Assembly: GCA_045599645.1 (NCBI GenBank)
Contig: JAZRWI010000053.1
Location: forward strand, 7,079-71,078
From: RUG334 sp045599645
GTDB taxonomy: Bacteria; Muiribacteriota; Ozemobacteria; Ozemobacterales; Ozemobacteraceae
Direction of reading: 5' to 3'
Length of the DNA stretch: 64,000 nucleotides
Shown: positions 25,417-34,045 of the stretch, piece by piece
Numbering within the stretch: the stretch's first letter is position 1
Layout of the letters: each line of letters begins with the position of its first letter
Program-made: the position numbers and the translations under genes
Notes under the pieces: generated by a model
The model's database searches: none
What the model was told of the DNA's origin: nothing
What the model saw: the letters and a program-made list of their open reading frames with translations, nothing else

Positions 25417-26358
25417 ATGACAGAACCGATTATTAAATCTATTGAAGCCATAATCGCTGAAACCAAGCAGGAAATTCAGCCTTATGTATTCAAGAGATTA
25501 GAAGCCAGAACACCGCGCAAAGCCGGTGAAAAGATAGCCCACACTATCACTGTAACATCTGGCAAAGGTGGGGTCGGCAAAACCAGTTTAGTAGCCAATA
25601 TGGCCATATGCTTAGCTCAGGCTGGGCAGCGTGTAATCATTCTTGATGCTGATTTAGGCCTTGCAAACATCGATGTTGTTTTTGGAATCAGACCCAAATA
25701 CAATCTGATGGATGTAGTAAACGGGGATATGAACATTGATGAAATCATGGTTACAGGCCCATATGGCATTCAAATTATAGCCGGGGGTTCCGGTGTAATG
25801 GAACTTGCCGATCTCGAATCCGACAAAGCCAACCGCCTTTTTGACCAACTCAGATTTCTTGAAGACAAGACAGATTTTCTATTGATAGATACCGGTGCTG
25901 GAATCAGCAAGAGTGTTGTTTCCTTCTGTCAGGCAGCTGATCAGGTTGTTGTAATAACAACCACCGAACCAACAGCCCTAGTAGATGCATTCGGAACTAT
26001 CAAGGTTTTATACAATAAGCGCCCAGATGCTTATGTTTCGGCCTTAGTAAACAAGGTAGACAGCCCGGAAGAAGGCGAAGAAATATATCAACGCCTTTCT
26101 AAGGTAGCTAAGGAATATCTGAATAATTTTGAGGTGCATTACCTGGGTAGCCTTAAGCAAGACAGGAATATGCACATAGCAGTGCGACAGCAAACTCCGC
26201 TTTTGCTATTCTCGCCGATGTCGCCGGTTGCGGTAGATCTTCGAAAGATAGTATCGAACTCGTTCTACGAGTTGCCCGAACAGTTATTAGCGTCATCGGA
26301 ACAGGAAAGCTTTTTCCAAAGGTTAGCAAAAATATTCAAAGGAGGTGCAGAAAACTAA
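25417..26358 (+). CDS. flhG: Flagellar number regulator FlhG (FleN/YlxH), MinD-type ATPase
   Basis: FlhG limits flagellar number and works against FlhF, stimulating its GTPase and influencing C-ring assembly. The 313-residue protein has a deviant Walker A motif SGKGGVGKTS (residues 48-57), DADLGLANIDVVFG, and Walker B-like LLIDTGAGIS. An extended N-terminus before the P-loop contains a stretch (EIQPYVFKRLEAR) that could be the FlhF-activating region. A C-terminal tail with an amphipathic helix (FFQRLAKIFKGG) may bind membrane, as in MinD. It is followed directly by flhF, whose ribosome-binding site AAAGGAGG lies within the end of this gene. Confidence 0.95.
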   Translation: MTEPIIKSIEAIIAETKQEIQPYVFKRLEARTPRKAGEKIAHTITVTSGKGGVGKTSLVANMAICLAQAGQRVIILDADLGLANIDVVFGIRPKYNLMDVVNGDMNIDEIMVTGPYGIQIIAGGSGVMELADLESDKANRLFDQLRFLEDKTDFLLIDTGAGISKSVVSFCQAADQVVVITTTEPTALVDAFGTIKVLYNKRPDAYVSALVNKVDSPEEGEEIYQRLSKVAKEYLNNFEVHYLGSLKQDRNMHIAVRQQTPLLLFSPMSPVAVDLRKIVSNSFYELPEQLLASSEQESFFQRLAKIFKGGAEN

Positions 26359-27798
26359 ATGGAACAATTTCTTGAAACCGTTATAGCTGACACCCTCTTT
26401 GAAGCACAGCAGCTCGCACGCCAGAAATATGGCGATGACGTAGAATACGTAAGTGATGAGCTGATAGATGAATCAAAGCTATTTGGTTTTTCCCACAAAG
26501 ACAGGGTTAAGCTTGTTTATAAAAGGAAATCCTCAAGCCAGCCAAATCATTCTGCAACAATAGGTTATAGACTTCCAAATATCCAGCAGCCAGGTATGGA
26601 TAACTCTCTAAGAGAAACAGCAATATCCTACGAACCTCGTAAGCCATTATCTGTTCCGCCAAAAGTAGCTTCTAACATTTATAAAAAGACTCAGCAACTA
26701 GACCGAGATGTTGACGGCATCCGCTCATTACAGGAAGGCGACGATGAACCACATCCCCAGAAAGCCAAGGCAGATGATTATTCCAATAAAGCCCAGGAAA
26801 TGCAGTCTTTAATCGATGTAATAAAGAAAAAAAGATCATCTGAAAATGCAATGACCAGGGAATTAAAATTCAACGAAAAGAATAGTCAGAAACTGGATAG
26901 CATTTTCGATCAGATGGGAACAATCTGCGAATTTATAAAGACTCTTTCTGCTAATTCCTCTAATTTTCTGTATGGCAACAAGAACCTTCCACAGGGGCTC
27001 GCCGATATAGAAAAAGAGCTTTTAGAAATAGAAACTCCACAGGAAGTAATTGATTCGCTTTTCAGAGACCTTAGAATGTCTTGCAGCGAAGAAACTCTTG
27101 AAAACTCAAATGCAACTCTGCAAGCACTGCACAAAATCATTAAATCAAAGCTGAATATTTCATCTGATTTTGAAATCAAAAAAGGTTCCAACCCTCAGGT
27201 AATTGTTCTGATGGGCCCCACTGGTGTTGGGAAAACCACTACTCTGGCCAAACTGGCAGCAAAATTTTGCCTTAATGCCCAGAAGCCTATTAAATCAAGC
27301 ATTATAAATATAGATTTTTACAAGCTTGGCGCCAGCGCCCAACTGAAAACCTATGCAGACATTTTTGGCATTGATGTTGAAGACGTTACTTCAATAGCAA
27401 GCCTTGATTTTCTCCTTAACAGCCACAAGGACGACGATTTAATTATCGTAGACACAGCTGGAAGAAGCCAGTATGCCCTTGAAGAACTGAAGGAGCTAAA
27501 ATCCTACGTAGATAGAATTCCAAATGCTACAAAGTATCTGACAATTTCTTCCACATCAAAATATAGTGACCTGAAGGCAATTGTTAACAGCTTTGGCAAC
27601 GTTGGGTTCGACCATATTATTTTAACCAAAACAGACGAAACAAGCACTCTTGGCCCGGCAGTAGGAATGCTGCTCCAGACTAAGAAATCTGTTGCATACA
27701 TAACTCATGGTCAACAGGTTCCGGAAGATTATAGCATTGCAGATTTTAAATTTTTCGAAGAAAAAATATTTCAGCATCGACCATATGAACAAATTTAA
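26359..27798 (+). CDS. flhF: Flagellar placement GTPase FlhF
   Basis: FlhF is an SRP-type GTPase that recruits early flagellar components to the right cell position. The 479-residue protein has an N-terminal B domain (about residues 1-55), a long low-conservation linker and helical N domain. The NG GTPase domain contains G1 GPTGVGKTT (286-294), G3 DTAGRS and G4-like TKTDET. The C-terminus (KKSVAYITHGQQVPEDY) is typical. The start directly abuts the flhG stop with AAAGGAGG upstream. Order here is flhG then flhF, the reverse of the common flhF-flhG order. Its stop is followed after 94 bp by cheA. Confidence 0.95.
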   Translation: MEQFLETVIADTLFEAQQLARQKYGDDVEYVSDELIDESKLFGFSHKDRVKLVYKRKSSSQPNHSATIGYRLPNIQQPGMDNSLRETAISYEPRKPLSVPPKVASNIYKKTQQLDRDVDGIRSLQEGDDEPHPQKAKADDYSNKAQEMQSLIDVIKKKRSSENAMTRELKFNEKNSQKLDSIFDQMGTICEFIKTLSANSSNFLYGNKNLPQGLADIEKELLEIETPQEVIDSLFRDLRMSCSEETLENSNATLQALHKIIKSKLNISSDFEIKKGSNPQVIVLMGPTGVGKTTTLAKLAAKFCLNAQKPIKSSIINIDFYKLGASAQLKTYADIFGIDVEDVTSIASLDFLLNSHKDDDLIIVDTAGRSQYALEELKELKSYVDRIPNATKYLTISSTSKYSDLKAIVNSFGNVGFDHIILTKTDETSTLGPAVGMLLQTKKSVAYITHGQQVPEDYSIADFKFFEEKIFQHRPYEQI

Positions 27799-27892
27799 TC
27801 TAAGCAAACAAATATTTTCCATTTTGCCTTGTTTTGGGGTATAATTTATTACTTGAAATTGTTTATAAACAAATGTATTGCCGAGGCAACTG

Positions 27893-30211
27893 ATGGATAT
27901 TGACCTGTCCCAATATATGGGAATGTATATCGACGGTTCAAAAGAGAACCTCGATTTAATGGATAAGCACTTGCTCGCCCTAGAACAGGATCCGAGCAAT
28001 CTTGAAGCCGTTGGAGAAATTTTTAGAGCTGCTCATACTCTTAAAGGTATGTCAGCTACAATGGGTTTTGAGAAGGTTGCTCATCTTACTCACGTCATGG
28101 AAAATATCCTTGATAAGCTGCGTAACCATCAGTTAGAAGTAACCTCCTCTATTATCGACCTGGTATTTGAAACCTTCGATATTTTAAGAAGCCTCATCAA
28201 CGATAGTATTGAATCAACTGATTCAGGCGTAGACCTTGATGGTATCGTTGCTAAGCTTAATGCTGCCGCTAATGGTGGCGGTGCCGCTGCAAAAGTAGGA
28301 AGTACAACAGTTGCAGCCCCAACTGCCGCTCCGGCTGCTCCGGCAGCACCTGCTGTTCCAGCCGCTCCCGCAGCGCCAGCAGGCGGTGCAGATCCAGCAA
28401 AAGCTGCAGAATTAGCAGATATCAGCATCAATGAATTTGAAAGCCAGGTTCTTCTTGAAGCTGGCAATAATAACCAGAACATCATCCTTGTAAAGGTTAC
28501 ACTGGTTCCAGATTGTCTGTTAAAAGCCCCAAGAGCCTTTATGGTAACAAGAAGCCTTGAAGAACTAGGCTTTGAAACCATAAAATCAGTTCCAGAAACC
28601 AAAGATATTGAAGAAGAAAAATTTGATTTATCCTTCAAGATGGTTGTCTTAGGGCCAAAGGGTGAAGCCGATGTAAAAGAAGCTATTGAAGGCATTTCTG
28701 AAATTCAAAGCGTTCTTGTTATGAAGCTTAAACCAGAAGACTTCAAGGTTCAGTCATCTATGACTGCTGCCCCGGCAGCTCCGGCACCAGCACCAATGCC
28801 AGCACCAGCACCAGCTGCGCCAGTGGCAACACCGGTTGCTACTCCTGTAGCCACACCAGTTGCAGCACCAGTGGCTACTCCAATGCCACAAGCCGCACCA
28901 GCTCCAGCAGCCCCACCACCAGTTGCTGCACCTGCGCCAGCCGCTCCGGCTGCTCCGCCTGCAGTAAAACCAGCTCCACCAAAGCCAGCTGCTAAACCAG
29001 GGGCAAAAGGTGCCGCAGAAAAGCATGCAAACCAGACTGTCCGCGTTGACATGCGCCGCCTGGACGAACTGATGAATCTCGCCGGGGAACTCGTTATCAA
29101 CAGAACCCGTCTTGAAGAAATCGGTGCTCTTCACAAATTAAAAGACCTTAACGAAGCACTTACACGTGTTTCTCAGATTAGTACTTCTCTTCAGAACGTT
29201 GTTATGCAGGTTCGAATGGTTCCTGTAGAACAGCTCTTCGAAAGATTTCCACGCATGGTCCGCGACCTTTCCAAAAAGCTCAACAAGAAAATCAACCTTG
29301 TAGTTGAAGGTAAGGAAACTGAAATGGACAGAACGGTTATCGATGAAATCGGTGACCCAATGGTTCACTTAATCAGAAACTCCATCGACCATGGTATTGA
29401 GCTTCCCGAAGAACGTATTGCCAAGGGCAAGCCTGAAGTCGGCACAATCACATTGATTGCACGCCACGAAGGTAACAACGTTCTTATTGAAGTTAAGGAC
29501 GACGGCAAGGGCGTTGACCCGACAATCGTTGGTCGCAAAGCCGTTGAAAAGGGTATGTTCACTCAGGAGCAGATAAATAAAATGTCTCCTGAAGACATAC
29601 AGAAGATTATTTATCTGCCAGGTTTCTCAACAGCTGCAGCAGTAAGTGACATTTCCGGCCGTGGTGTTGGTATGGACGCTGTTAAAGCAAAGCTTGAAGA
29701 CCTTAACGGTGTTCTTGAGCTTGAATCAAAGGTTAACGAAGGCTCTAAGGTTACAATTAAGCTTCCGTTGACACTAGCTATTCTTCCTGCACTTATGATC
29801 AGAATAGGCAAGGAAGTATTTGCAATTCCTCTTGGTTCAGTATTTGAAACCATGGACATCACCAAGAGCGATATAAATATCGTTCAGCATCAGGAAGTAA
29901 CCCTGCTGCGTGGTGAAGTTCTTCCAATCATCAGACTTCGCAATGTTCTCTGTGTTCCAACCACAGAAGAAGAAAAGAAAGCTCTTGATGCCAAGGAAGA
30001 CGAAATCTCAATCGTTGTCTGTGCATCTGGAGAAAAGCGTGCGGGCTTCATGGTTGACGAGCTTCTTGGTCAGCAGGAAATCGTTATTAAATCTCTTGGG
30101 AACCTGCTCAGCGGTATCCCAGGAATCATGGGTGCAACAATGCGCGGTGACGGTGACGTTGCACTGATTCTTGATATTCCGTCCTTCTTCCAGAAGGGCC
30201 AGTCGATGTAA
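27893..30211 (+). CDS. cheA: Chemotaxis histidine kinase CheA
   Basis: CheA autophosphorylates when receptors signal and passes phosphate to CheY. The 772-residue protein has all five regions. P1 HPt carries H48 in AAHTLKGMSAT. A P2-like domain (about 180-285) is followed by a Pro/Ala-rich linker with repeated TPVA units (about 286-380). P3 dimerisation starts at VRVDMRRLDELM (about 383). The P4 ATPase has the N box LIRNSIDHG (about 490), DDGKGVDP and SGRGVGMD (about 588). P5 CheW-like forms the C-terminus. The ATG at 27893 is chosen because CGAGG lies just upstream and the start matches the downstream paralogue; a TTG at 27878 is less likely. A TATAAT at 27840-27845 could be a -10 box, though no good -35 accompanies it. 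Confidence 0.96.
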   Translation: MDIDLSQYMGMYIDGSKENLDLMDKHLLALEQDPSNLEAVGEIFRAAHTLKGMSATMGFEKVAHLTHVMENILDKLRNHQLEVTSSIIDLVFETFDILRSLINDSIESTDSGVDLDGIVAKLNAAANGGGAAAKVGSTTVAAPTAAPAAPAAPAVPAAPAAPAGGADPAKAAELADISINEFESQVLLEAGNNNQNIILVKVTLVPDCLLKAPRAFMVTRSLEELGFETIKSVPETKDIEEEKFDLSFKMVVLGPKGEADVKEAIEGISEIQSVLVMKLKPEDFKVQSSMTAAPAAPAPAPMPAPAPAAPVATPVATPVATPVAAPVATPMPQAAPAPAAPPPVAAPAPAAPAAPPAVKPAPPKPAAKPGAKGAAEKHANQTVRVDMRRLDELMNLAGELVINRTRLEEIGALHKLKDLNEALTRVSQISTSLQNVVMQVRMVPVEQLFERFPRMVRDLSKKLNKKINLVVEGKETEMDRTVIDEIGDPMVHLIRNSIDHGIELPEERIAKGKPEVGTITLIARHEGNNVLIEVKDDGKGVDPTIVGRKAVEKGMFTQEQINKMSPEDIQKIIYLPGFSTAAAVSDISGRGVGMDAVKAKLEDLNGVLELESKVNEGSKVTIKLPLTLAILPALMIRIGKEVFAIPLGSVFETMDITKSDINIVQHQEVTLLRGEVLPIIRLRNVLCVPTTEEEKKALDAKEDEISIVVCASGEKRAGFMVDELLGQQEIVIKSLGNLLSGIPGIMGATMRGDGDVALILDIPSFFQKGQSM

Positions 30212-30244
30212 ATTATTGGCTAAGCCAATAAAGGAGTTATTGCT

Positions 30245-31834
30245 TTGGAGCTTGATCTTTCCGAATATATGGGTGCCTATATTGACGGCTCCCGCGAAAA
30301 TCTCGATTTGATGGATAAAATGCTGCTCAGCCTAGAGCAGAATCCTTCTAATATTGAGGCTGTAGGTGAAATATTCAGAGCCGCCCATACTCTTAAGGGT
30401 ATGTCTGCAACAATGGGCTTTGAAAAGGTTGCTCACCTGACCCATGAAATGGAAAATCTGCTTGATAAGCTGAGAAATAACCAGCTTGCAGTTACTCCTC
30501 CAGTAATCGACCTAATTTTTGAAACCTTCGACATCCTCAGAACATTGGTAGATGACAGCATTAACCAGACTGAATCTACCGTCGATTTATCAGAAATTTC
30601 AGCAAAGCTCGCAGCAATGGCCAACGGCACAGCCGCACCAACCGCCGCAGCTCCAGTTCCAACAGCAACTGCGGTTCCAGCCTCTAATACCATTTCTACA
30701 GGTAGCACAGGCATAGATTTAAGCGATTTCGGTTTTACCGATTTGGAAGTTTCCGGATTAGAAGAAGCCAAAGACAGCGGAAAGCGTGTTGTATACCTTA
30801 AGGTTTCTTTGGTAGCAGACTGTTTGCTGAAGGGTCCTCGCGTATTCATGATTATGCGCGCCATTGACGAATGTCAGGCCGAAATCGTGAAATCTGTTCC
30901 AGAAGTAAAGGACCTTGAAAACGAAAAGTTTGAACGCTCCTTCAAGATGATGCTTGTTGGGCCTAAGAATGCTGCCGAAATCAAAGAAGCTGTAGAAGGC
31001 ATTTCTGAAGTAGAATCAGTAGAAACCTCTGACATTAACCCGTCAAACCTTGGAGCCGCAGCAAATGCAGCGGCAGCTCCAGCAGCTCCAGCACCAGTTT
31101 CAGCTCCGCCTCCACAGGCACCAGTTTACGCTGCTCCACCTCCACAAGCACCAGCTTATGCTCCACAGCAGCCAGTCTACGCTGCTCCACCGCAGGCACC
31201 AGCTTATGCTGCACCACAGCCTCCGGTTTATGCTGCTCCGCCACAAGCACAGCCAGCATACCCGCCTCAGGCACCGACTCCTGTTTCTGTTCCAACAGGA
31301 CCAACAGGGCCTGCTATAGCACAGCCGGCTCCACCTCCGCAACAGCCAGAAGCAGCCGCTGAAGCTGCCGCCGAAGAAGCTGAAAAGGAAACAGTTGTTA
31401 CACAGCTGATTACCTTCACAATGGCTGGTGAAACCTATGCTTTGGAAATCTCACAGGTTGAAACAATCATCAATCTTGTAAATATCACAAGAGTTCCGAA
31501 GGCACCTGCTCATATTGATGGCGTAATCAACCTCCGCGGTGAAATTATACCTGTTATTAATACACGTCGCAGATTGAAGCTGGCAGAAGTAGAACGCTCA
31601 CCTCTTAACCAGATTATTATTCTTTCCTTCGATGAAGAAAAGGTTAAGGCTGGTTTCCTTGTTGACAGCGTTCAGGAAGTTATCAGATTGCCTGAAACCT
31701 CTATCGAACCACCGTCAAGAATCAGTGAAAGCGTTGATATCGAATATTTACGCGGTGTTGGTAAAATTGAGAATAAGATTATTATATTGCTTAATGCTCA
31801 CCGCATTGTATTTGATAAGCCAAAAGAAGAATAA
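30245..31834 (+). CDS. HPt-P2-CheW fusion: CheA-like signalling protein lacking the kinase core
   Basis: This 529-residue protein repeats the CheA N-terminus and then a CheW domain, with no P3 dimerisation or P4 ATPase region. The HPt domain keeps H48 in AAHTLKGMSAT and is very similar to that of the preceding CheA. A P2-like segment (about 178-265) follows. A Pro/Ala/Gln/Tyr-rich linker (about 275-375) with repeated YAAPPQAP units comes next. The CheW domain (about 383-525) has VINLRGEIIPVINTRRRL. It probably acts as receptor coupling protein and as phosphate acceptor or buffer supplied by CheA; this is inference. The TTG start at 30245 is supported by AAAGGAG and by alignment with the CheA start. 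It ends before the terminator at 31851. Confidence 0.88.
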   Translation: MELDLSEYMGAYIDGSRENLDLMDKMLLSLEQNPSNIEAVGEIFRAAHTLKGMSATMGFEKVAHLTHEMENLLDKLRNNQLAVTPPVIDLIFETFDILRTLVDDSINQTESTVDLSEISAKLAAMANGTAAPTAAAPVPTATAVPASNTISTGSTGIDLSDFGFTDLEVSGLEEAKDSGKRVVYLKVSLVADCLLKGPRVFMIMRAIDECQAEIVKSVPEVKDLENEKFERSFKMMLVGPKNAAEIKEAVEGISEVESVETSDINPSNLGAAANAAAAPAAPAPVSAPPPQAPVYAAPPPQAPAYAPQQPVYAAPPQAPAYAAPQPPVYAAPPQAQPAYPPQAPTPVSVPTGPTGPAIAQPAPPPQQPEAAAEAAAEEAEKETVVTQLITFTMAGETYALEISQVETIINLVNITRVPKAPAHIDGVINLRGEIIPVINTRRRLKLAEVERSPLNQIIILSFDEEKVKAGFLVDSVQEVIRLPETSIEPPSRISESVDIEYLRGVGKIENKIIILLNAHRIVFDKPKEE

Positions 31835-31850
31835 TTCATAATATCAGTCA

Positions 31851-31886
31851 AAAGAAAAGCTCCCAAATCGGGAGCTTTTCTTTTTT
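31851..31886. terminator. Strong bidirectional terminator between the chemotaxis and HEAT-protein genes
   Basis: AAAGAAAAGCTCCC (31851-31864) and GGGAGCTTTTCTTT (31870-31883) form a perfect 14-bp stem with loop AAATC. T-rich DNA follows on + and A-rich DNA precedes it, so it can act on both strands for the convergent genes ending at 31834 and 31908. Confidence 0.9.
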
Positions 31887-31907
31887 AACAATTTTAACGC
31901 TTAAATC

Positions 31908-33167
31908 TTAGAAGCCTAGAAGACCACTGATATCCTTCTTTGGACGCGTATCACCAGACTGCTTTGCCTTTATGGTAGCCAGAATTCTTGAAGCAGCATT
32001 GCGAACCATGTCGTTTTCATCGTCTAAGGCTTCCTGAGCAAATGTCTTTAAATCACGAATCTGAAGCTTTTCCAATGCTTCAAGGGCATTAAGTCTGTTA
32101 AACCAGACTTCATCCTTCAACAATCTGCGAAGTGCAAATTCGGCCTGCGGGAAACCAAGATCACCAACAGCGTCAATGCTGAAGAACAGCAAATCTCTTT
32201 CCTTCAATACTTCGATAAGGGATTCTACGAATTTTTCATTCTTAAGCTGCCCCATTGCACGGACAAGATTGGTCTTAACCTGTTTATCAGCTGTTTTCAA
32301 AGTGCTAATAAGCAGTTCCGGATTCTTGTTTCCTACTAGTGACAATGCTTTTACTGCTGCACCACGGACAAGAGGATGAACGTCGCCAAGAGCGGTTAAT
32401 AAAGGCTTTATAGCATTAGTATTGTTTGAAATACCAAGTGCGTTTACAAGATGCTTTCTAAGGAACCATTCGTCACGCTTCAGGCCTTCAGACAAAGCCT
32501 TAACAGCTTCATCAGAACCGATGTGTCCAAGAGCTTCAATACAATAAATGCCCTTTTCATTCGGTGCACTGTTGTATTCATCAATAATCAGTTTTTCTGT
32601 GCGGCTATCAGCCACTACAGAGAAATACTGAAGAATAAACATCTTTCTTTGAACATCAAGCTTGTTGTAGTTATTCAAGAAAATCGGAACAAGCTCATTT
32701 GAACGTGTAGAAAGATATCTGATACTCTTAGAAAGCTGAACTTCATCCGGAAATTCCAGGTAGAAATCTGCCAGAGTCTTAATTACTGGTTCTGTTGGCG
32801 GAAGCAAGGATATTGCTTTAATAGCCGGCAAAACCAAATCTATAGTATTTTTGAAAAGAGCTCTGGCCAAGCCCTTCAAAGCTGGTTCATAATGCAGTTC
32901 ACCAATAATATTGGCAGCCTGGACAAACAACTTTGGTCTTGTAACCTCAAGATTCTTTGTAAGATAATCAGCACCATCTTCCTTCAAATACTCAATAAAC
33001 AGCTTGGTTACATTCTGTTTATCCATGACAGTGCCAGATTCAAGAACAGATGCTAATTCCTTGAGCTTCACGTCTGTGAGAGGCTGAAGCTCCGGTAAAA
33101 TGCTCTGAATAAAAGAATCAGGTCTTGTTAAAGCAGCTTCGAGTATAGAAGAAAAGTTTTCAGTCAT
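31908..33167 (-). CDS. HEAT-repeat protein
   Basis: The 419-residue protein is built largely of HEAT-like helical pairs. Visible units include KALSEGLKRDEWFLRKHLVN, PLLTALGDVHPLVRGAAVKA, SLIEVLKERDLLFFSIDAVG and ALRRLLKDEVWFNRLNALEA, with the typical D/R positions. I see no catalytic motif or signal peptide, so a cytoplasmic protein-binding scaffold is likely, partner unknown. It is the last gene of a minus-strand operon after alaS, ruvX and a DUF6941-like gene, one base past the latter. It ends at the shared terminator. Confidence 0.85.
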   Translation of the reverse strand: MTENFSSILEAALTRPDSFIQSILPELQPLTDVKLKELASVLESGTVMDKQNVTKLFIEYLKEDGADYLTKNLEVTRPKLFVQAANIIGELHYEPALKGLARALFKNTIDLVLPAIKAISLLPPTEPVIKTLADFYLEFPDEVQLSKSIRYLSTRSNELVPIFLNNYNKLDVQRKMFILQYFSVVADSRTEKLIIDEYNSAPNEKGIYCIEALGHIGSDEAVKALSEGLKRDEWFLRKHLVNALGISNNTNAIKPLLTALGDVHPLVRGAAVKALSLVGNKNPELLISTLKTADKQVKTNLVRAMGQLKNEKFVESLIEVLKERDLLFFSIDAVGDLGFPQAEFALRRLLKDEVWFNRLNALEALEKLQIRDLKTFAQEALDDENDMVRNAASRILATIKAKQSGDTRPKKDISGLLGF

Positions 33168-33168
33168 A

Positions 33169-33585
33169 TCAGTTTATCTTAGAAGCAGGAATATTGGCTG
33201 CTGGTTCATATTTTTCTACAGCAAAAACTTCACGGTTAACAACTTCGCCATTAACAACAAATTCAAAAACATACTGACCTGCTTTTGGGAAAGCGAAGTT
33301 AGTCAGAACTATCATTGAACGTGAAACAACGCCCTGCTGTGCACCAATAGTTGCAGACGGATGAACATTGTTCATCTGAACGCCTTCTGGTGGAATGATA
33401 TTAAGAGTTACATTGAGGTTTTCTTTTACTTCGCCCCATTCAATAAAAAGACAAAGCTTTGGGAAAATCAAAGGGAAATCCTGAACATAAAGCTTGGTGC
33501 CGAGAATGCCCATAAGGCTGATGCGGCCGCCAACTTCCTGACGGATATCTTCACAAAAAAGAACACATTTATAATTTACAGACAT
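33169..33585 (-). CDS. DUF6941-like small protein
   Basis: The 138-residue protein begins with YKCVLFCEDIRQEVGGRISL and MGILG. This pattern (a cytosolic protein with CDDIR ... GKxSLxGIY) I associate with the uncharacterised DUF6941 family. The rest looks all-beta, with IVLTNFAFPKAGQYVFEFVV and a final VNGEVVNREVFAVEK. It contains no enzyme motif. It lies between ruvX and the HEAT-repeat gene with very short gaps. Family name from memory; function unknown. Confidence 0.65.
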   Translation of the reverse strand: MSVNYKCVLFCEDIRQEVGGRISLMGILGTKLYVQDFPLIFPKLCLFIEWGEVKENLNVTLNIIPPEGVQMNNVHPSATIGAQQGVVSRSMIVLTNFAFPKAGQYVFEFVVNGEVVNREVFAVEKYEPAANIPASKIN

Positions 33586-33600
33586 TTAAAATCCTCTAAT

Positions 33601-34041
33601 TTACTTATTGCCAGCTTCTTCAGCTCTTTCGCGCTGAATACGTCTCTGGTCCAGATAGCCTCTTAGAATGATGGAAGCAGCAACTGCATCTATGACATTC
33701 TTGCGGTTTTCTCTGCGCATACCCTGCTCTATCAGAGAGGTTTCAGCAATCTTAGACGTGAATTTTTCATCCACGAACTCGATTGGAAGATCTGTCTTCT
33801 GTTCGAGTTCGTGTTTGAAATATCTGGCTCTTTCACATGATTCTCGCTCTACACCGTCGAAAGAAACAGGTAAACCTATTACGATACCCTCAACCTCTTC
33901 TGCCTTGAGAATCTTTACGACTTCATCAACAGCGGTCTTGCCGAACTTCACAACTGAGTGCGGAGTTGCAGCAATTTCGAGTCTATCGCAGGTTGCGACA
34001 CCTATTCTTTTTTGTCCGACGTCTAGAGCAAGGAATTTCAT
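33601..34041 (-). CDS. ruvX: Putative pre-16S rRNA nuclease / Holliday junction resolvase-like RuvX (YqgF)
   Basis: RuvX/YqgF has an RNase H fold and trims pre-16S rRNA ends. The 146-residue protein begins MKFLALDVGQKRIGVA with the first catalytic aspartate at D7. It has EEVEGIVIGLPVSFDGVERE in the middle, FVDEKFTSKIAE, and the final acidic position in NVIDAVAASIILRGYL. Length is typical. It lies four bp downstream of alaS, a frequently conserved pairing in bacteria. Confidence 0.95.
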   Translation of the reverse strand: MKFLALDVGQKRIGVATCDRLEIAATPHSVVKFGKTAVDEVVKILKAEEVEGIVIGLPVSFDGVERESCERARYFKHELEQKTDLPIEFVDEKFTSKIAETSLIEQGMRRENRKNVIDAVAASIILRGYLDQRRIQRERAEEAGNK

Positions 34042-34045
34042 GATA

